Assembly (NCBI GenBank): GCA_964236465.1
Contig: CAXSBZ010000017.1
Coordinates: forward strand, 1-64,000
Source: Mucilaginibacter_A sp964236465
Lineage (GTDB): Bacteria; Bacteroidota; Bacteroidia; Sphingobacteriales; Sphingobacteriaceae
Length of the DNA: 64,000 nt
Direction of reading: 5' to 3'
Shown here piece after piece: positions 63,879-64,000 of the stretch (the first letter of the stretch is position 1; each line of letters starts with the position of its first letter). Under the pieces are notes generated by a model. It had not been told where the DNA came from. It searched no databases and saw only the letters and a program-made list of their open reading frames with translations. Position numbers and translations under genes: made by a program.

Positions 63879-64000
63879 TTAAAGATTGTTATTTACAGAT
63901 TCTTTAAAAGAGGTTTCATGAGCACGGATTTTTTGTTTGTGTTTCTCTAATTGTTTACGCAAACTCTCAATTGCCAGATCCGTCGCTTCTTCAAAAGTTT
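63879..64000 (-). CDS. Ribosome hibernation-promoting factor / RaiA family (3' end only)
   Basis: Only the last 39 codons are inside the window. The peptide TFEEATDLAIESLRKQLEKHK and the basic tail that follows match the C-terminal helix of short HPF/RaiA proteins (sigma-54 modulation family), which inactivate ribosomes in stationary phase. The N-terminus lies beyond the right edge. Followed by a strong terminator. Confidence 0.75.
   Translation of the reverse strand, partial: TFEEATDLAIESLRKQLEKHKQKIRAHETSFKESVNNNL

Overview
The window is chromosomal DNA from a Bacteroidota bacterium, most likely of the Sphingobacteriales (Pedobacter/Mucilaginibacter-like). I infer this from the tamB/lipoprotein-TamA pair, the lipoprotein OmpH, the DUF3467 gene near rpoC, RpoB/RpoC sizes and sequences, weak Shine-Dalgarno sites, and several upstream regions with the Bacteroidota -7 box TAnnTTTG. 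The species cannot be fixed from the sequence alone.

Layout. 1-10.5 kb: 5' part of dnaE (minus, runs off the left edge), then tamB-tamL (outer-membrane assembly) and a small retropepsin-like protease. 10.7-14.7 kb: a stand-alone single-module NRPS (C-A-T-TE) on the minus strand. 15-25.2 kb: housekeeping genes: gyrB, an OmpH-like lipoprotein, guanine deaminase, an S4 RNA-binding protein, a 70-residue orphan, dapD, a glycosyltransferase, a TsaC/Sua5 enzyme, cca, a pRiA4b ORF-3-like gene and miaA. 25.2-50.2 kb: a large, almost wholly minus-strand exopolysaccharide/O-antigen locus. It holds an initiating sugar phosphotransferase, heptose genes (gmhA, rfaE1), glycosyltransferases, an epimerase, an acetyltransferase, a GH28-like protein, Wzy, Wzx, a Wzz-like chain-length regulator, a multi-SLBB Wza-like exporter, a CDP-3,6-dideoxyhexose pathway (E3-like reductase, rfbF, rfbG, rfbH) and glf. 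A DUF3467 gene is embedded near its upstream end. 50.4-63.7 kb: the transcription/translation superoperon, in transcriptional order tRNA-Thr, Tyr, Gly, Thr, tuf, tRNA-Trp, secE, nusG, rplK, rplA, rplJ, rplL, rpoB, rpoC. The right edge cuts the 3' end of a ribosome-hibernation factor gene.

The most unusual signal is a dispersed sequence with core ATAAAAGAAGYA (Y = C or T), usually preceded by about AATTTTTAGG. I count close to fifty exact or near copies in both orientations, mostly between genes but also inside coding sequences, where it often encodes (I/V/L)KEA. At nine places two copies face each other as terminal inverted arms of a unit about 65-94 bp long, including one between rpoB and rpoC. 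The arrangement resembles REPINs (paired REP sequences), but the interiors do not resemble each other and no RAYT transposase lies in the window. One copy has become a perfect 24-bp-stem palindrome that separates guaD from the convergent S4 gene. Other points of note are a predicted cysteine nucleophile in the NRPS thioesterase, a domain-permuted E3-type reductase, and incomplete heptose and dideoxysugar pathways.
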